From Jannaschia sp. W003 (GTDB lineage: Bacteria > Pseudomonadota > Alphaproteobacteria > Rhodobacterales > Rhodobacteraceae), in NCBI RefSeq assembly GCF_025144335.1, contig NZ_CP083539.1, positions 1,799,501-1,863,500 of the forward strand: 64,000 nt of DNA. The letters run 5' to 3'. A program made the translations under genes and the position numbers. Below the pieces are notes generated by a model. The model made no database searches. It was not told the DNA's origin and worked only from the letters and a program-made list of their open reading frames with translations. The stretch's first letter is position 1, and each line of letters opens with the position of its first letter. This document shows, piece by piece, positions 62,212 to 64,000 of the stretch.

Positions 62212-62313
62212 ATGCGCGAGTATTCCGGACCGGCGAACACCGCCGTCATCCCCAAGAAAGCCGACCGCGCCGGGGCCAGTCCCTGCGCCCCCGACGAGGC
62301 CGCCGGCGACTGA
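62212..62313 (+). CDS. Possible 33-aa leader ORF upstream of comDE
   Basis: ATG 62212 follows GGGGAGGCACG. The ORF reads MREYSGPANTAVIPKKADRA and ends after PDEAAGD at TGA 62313, 40 bp before comD. It has no membrane segment and no family. It may be a leader peptide or chance; the SD is its main support. The flanking DNA from 62090 to 62353 holds nothing else I recognise. Confidence 0.3.
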   Translation: MREYSGPANTAVIPKKADRAGASPCAPDEAAGD

Positions 62314-62353
62314 GCCGCCACACGACGCACCTGCCCCAACCCCGGAGACCTCC

Positions 62354-62851
62354 GTGAGCATATCAGAAAGAATCGTCGATGACCTCGTGGCGAACGAGAT
62401 CGCCTTCGTCACCACGGTACCGTGCAAACAGCTCGGCGGCGTGATCGCCGAGTGCGAGGCCCGTCCCGAGATCCACCACGTCCCCTCCAACAAGGAGGAC
62501 GAGGGCATGGGGCTGTGCGCCGGCGCGTGGATGGGCGGCAAGCGCCCCTGCATCATCATGCAGAACACCGCGCTCGGCGTAACCGTGAACACGCTGGTGA
62601 CGCTCACGCAGTTCTACCGCATGCCCCTGCCGATGCTGATCTCCTACCGGGGCGAGCTGAAGGAGCCGGTGGCCTGCCAGGCCGAGATGGCGGTGCACAC
62701 CAAGGCGCTGCTCGCGCAGCTCCACATCCCGACCTACCACTTCCACCGGCAGAGCGACGCCGAGGAGCTGGACGCGATCCTCAAGTACACCTTCATGTGC
62801 AACAAGCCGGTCGCGATCCTGACCGACGCGACCTTCTGGGGAGGCTACTGA
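62354..62851 (+). CDS. comD: Sulfopyruvate decarboxylase alpha subunit
   Basis: 165 aa from GTG 62354 (GGAG upstream). It is the PYR-type half of a thiamine-diphosphate enzyme (DDLVANEIAFVTTVPCKQLG, IHHVPSNKEDEGMGLCAGAW, PCIIMQNTALGVTVNTLVTL, YRMPLPMLISYRGELKEPVA). With ComE it decarboxylates 3-sulfopyruvate to sulfoacetaldehyde. In marine bacteria this serves sulfolactate/DHPS/cysteate breakdown. The comE start follows one base after the stop. Confidence 0.88.
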   Translation: MSISERIVDDLVANEIAFVTTVPCKQLGGVIAECEARPEIHHVPSNKEDEGMGLCAGAWMGGKRPCIIMQNTALGVTVNTLVTLTQFYRMPLPMLISYRGELKEPVACQAEMAVHTKALLAQLHIPTYHFHRQSDAEELDAILKYTFMCNKPVAILTDATFWGGY

Positions 62852-62852
62852 T

Positions 62853-63407
62853 ATGATCCGCTCCGAGATCCTGCGCGAGATCGCGCCCATCCTCCGCGAC
62901 CACCTGGTGGTGTGCAACATCGGGCTCCCGAGCCAGGAGCTGCACATGATCGACGACCAGCCCACCAACTTCTACATGCTGGGCACCATGGGGCTGGCCT
63001 CCTCGATCGGCCTCGGGCTGGCCTTGGCGCAGCCCAAGACCGTGATCGCCATCGACGGCGACGGCTCGGTGCTGACCAACCTCGGCACGCTGCCCACCAT
63101 CGCCAACAACGTGGCCGACAACTTCGTGCTGATGATCGTCGACAACGGCTCCTACGGCTCCACCGGCGACCAGCCGACCTACGCGGGCAAGAAGACCTCG
63201 CTTGCAAAGGTGGCCGAGGCCTGCGGCTGCGAGAACGTCGTGGAGTGCCGGGCCGAGGACACCGGCGCGGAGCTGCAGCGCGCGATCGACGGGGGGCGCA
63301 TGACCGTGCTCGTGGTGAAGTGCGAGAGCGGCAACGTGAAGGTGCCCGTGATCACCAAGGACCCGGTGGTGATCCGCCAGCGCTTCATGGAGGCCGTGCA
63401 GGCCTGA
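62853..63407 (+). CDS. comE: Sulfopyruvate decarboxylase beta subunit
   Basis: 184 aa. It is the PP-type half, with the thiamine-diphosphate motif GDGSVLTNLGTLPTIANNVA (GDG...N) and TMGLASSIGLGLALAQP and IVDNGSYGSTGDQPTYAGKK. It pairs with ComD encoded directly upstream. In a sulfonate route with HpsN (35.7 kb), sulfolactate would be oxidised to sulfopyruvate (enzyme not in this window) and then decarboxylated here. Confidence 0.9.
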   Translation: MIRSEILREIAPILRDHLVVCNIGLPSQELHMIDDQPTNFYMLGTMGLASSIGLGLALAQPKTVIAIDGDGSVLTNLGTLPTIANNVADNFVLMIVDNGSYGSTGDQPTYAGKKTSLAKVAEACGCENVVECRAEDTGAELQRAIDGGRMTVLVVKCESGNVKVPVITKDPVVIRQRFMEAVQA

Positions 63408-63498
63408 GCCTCGGGGGCGGGCGGCCTTGCCGCCCGTCCGCGGCCATACTCCCGCCCCGGGGACGTGCGATGTGCCCCCCGCAGCCGGAGGAAGCGCG

Positions 63499-64000
63499 AT
63501 GTTCGACGAGATCGAGGAGACCTGCCGCGCGGCGCTCGGGCACGCCCCCGAGGCGCTGGAGTTCCCCGGCGGGATCGGCCGCAAGACCATGATCGCCGTG
63601 GTGCGGGGGCGGCGCTACGTGATCTCGCGCCGCCGCTCCGAAGCCCGGGCGCGGCTCGAGGCCGGGGTGCTTCGGGCGCTCGCGCCCACCGGCGCGGTGC
63701 CGGGCCTCCTCCACCGCGGCGGCCGCTGGATCGTGCAGGAGCACGTGCCGGGCCCCCGCCTCAGCGGCGCCATCGACGCCGCCGACGGGCCGGGTGCCGA
63801 GACGCTGATGGACCGCGGCGCGACGGGCCTCGTGGCGATGCAGCAGGAGGGCGCGCGCGCCGGCCTCGCCTCGCGCGTGCCGCCGCTCGGCACCCGCGAC
63901 GTCTGGCTCGACGAGCTGCTGTCGATGCCCGCGCGGCTAGCGGACACCCTCGGCATGGAGCCCCCGCGCTTCGACGCCGGGGCGGCGCGCCCCGCACTGC
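63499..64000 (+). CDS. Kinase/phosphotransferase-like protein, 5' part only
   Basis: ATG 63499 follows CGGAGGAAGCGCG. The first 167 residues are visible and run off the window. They contain FPGGIGRKTMIAVVRGRRYV, SRRRSEARARLEAGVLRALA, VPGLLHRGGRWIVQEHVPGP and RLSGAID, the N-lobe and hinge pattern of aminoglycoside-phosphotransferase-like kinases (substrate-binding and ATP-hinge strands). The catalytic loop is beyond the edge. It lies 91 bp downstream of comE and may be in the same operon. The substrate is unknown. Confidence 0.6.
   Translation, partial: MFDEIEETCRAALGHAPEALEFPGGIGRKTMIAVVRGRRYVISRRRSEARARLEAGVLRALAPTGAVPGLLHRGGRWIVQEHVPGPRLSGAIDAADGPGAETLMDRGATGLVAMQQEGARAGLASRVPPLGTRDVWLDELLSMPARLADTLGMEPPRFDAGAARPAL

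Noticed and set aside
1..64000. CRISPR arrays, tRNA and rRNA genes
   Set aside because: No regularly spaced repeats and no tRNA or rRNA signature was found on reading through. A weak tRNA cannot be fully excluded without a covariance search.

Overview
The window is GC-rich, densely coded DNA from an alphaproteobacterium, most likely a marine Rhodobacterales/Roseobacter-type organism. This rests on base composition and gene content: TAXI-type TRAP transport, an HpsN-like sulfopropanediol dehydrogenase, sulfopyruvate decarboxylase ComDE, and a PuuD-type urate oxidase. It is inference, because no rRNA or other marker gene is present.

Layout. 1-3.4 kb: a nonsense-broken serine recombinase, a SARP-like/TPR regulator divergent from a small DUF1127-like gene, and the 3' stub of a second recombinase. 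3.4-16.9 kb: a defence island with visibly lower GC. It holds two unknown genes, a retron (structured RNA, hidden 55-aa hydrophobic ORF, XRE HTH protein, reverse transcriptase carrying the NAxxH, YVDD and VTG retron signatures), a DUF4258-like gene coupled to a degenerate DNA-methylase/TRD fusion, and a translationally coupled type I R-M operon hsdR-hsdM-hsdS plus an accessory gene. The island ends against a LysR gene that lacks its N-terminus. 17.8-19.4 kb: gene-poor. 19.4-30.2 kb: a TRAP transporter, arylsulfatase-like enzyme and SulP carrier beside an IclR regulator, then the homogentisate pathway (fahA, maiA, hmgA). An identical 15-bp palindrome sits upstream of the TRAP operon/iclR and of hmgA. 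30.6-33.1 kb: three secreted-protein genes. 33.2-37.6 kb: MarR, DedA, HpsN and an EF-hand protein. 37.7-42.4 kb: TetR-MFP-RND efflux operon. 42.5-48.4 kb: redox enzymes and regulators. 48.6-51.7 kb: a LysR gene and a second copy of the regulator/DUF1127-like module. 51.9-59 kb: urate-to-ureidoglycolate catabolism. 59.1-62.1 kb: Zur-regulated zinc uptake. 62.3-64 kb: ComDE and a partial kinase-like gene.

How the genes work together. The core themes are catabolic: aromatic (homogentisate), purine, and organosulfur (sulfatase, SulP, HpsN, ComDE). The accessory theme is phage defence. Several genes carry visible lesions: recombinase nonsense, recombinase truncation, LysR truncation, sulP frameshift, TRAP frameshift and a YHYH-gene amber codon. 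These are either real decay or residual sequence errors.

The most interesting system is the retron. The Shine-Dalgarno sequence and start codon of a small, basic, hydrophobic peptide lie inside nested inverted repeats directly upstream of the HTH and RT genes. This suggests a toxin whose translation is controlled by the retron RNA or its cDNA.
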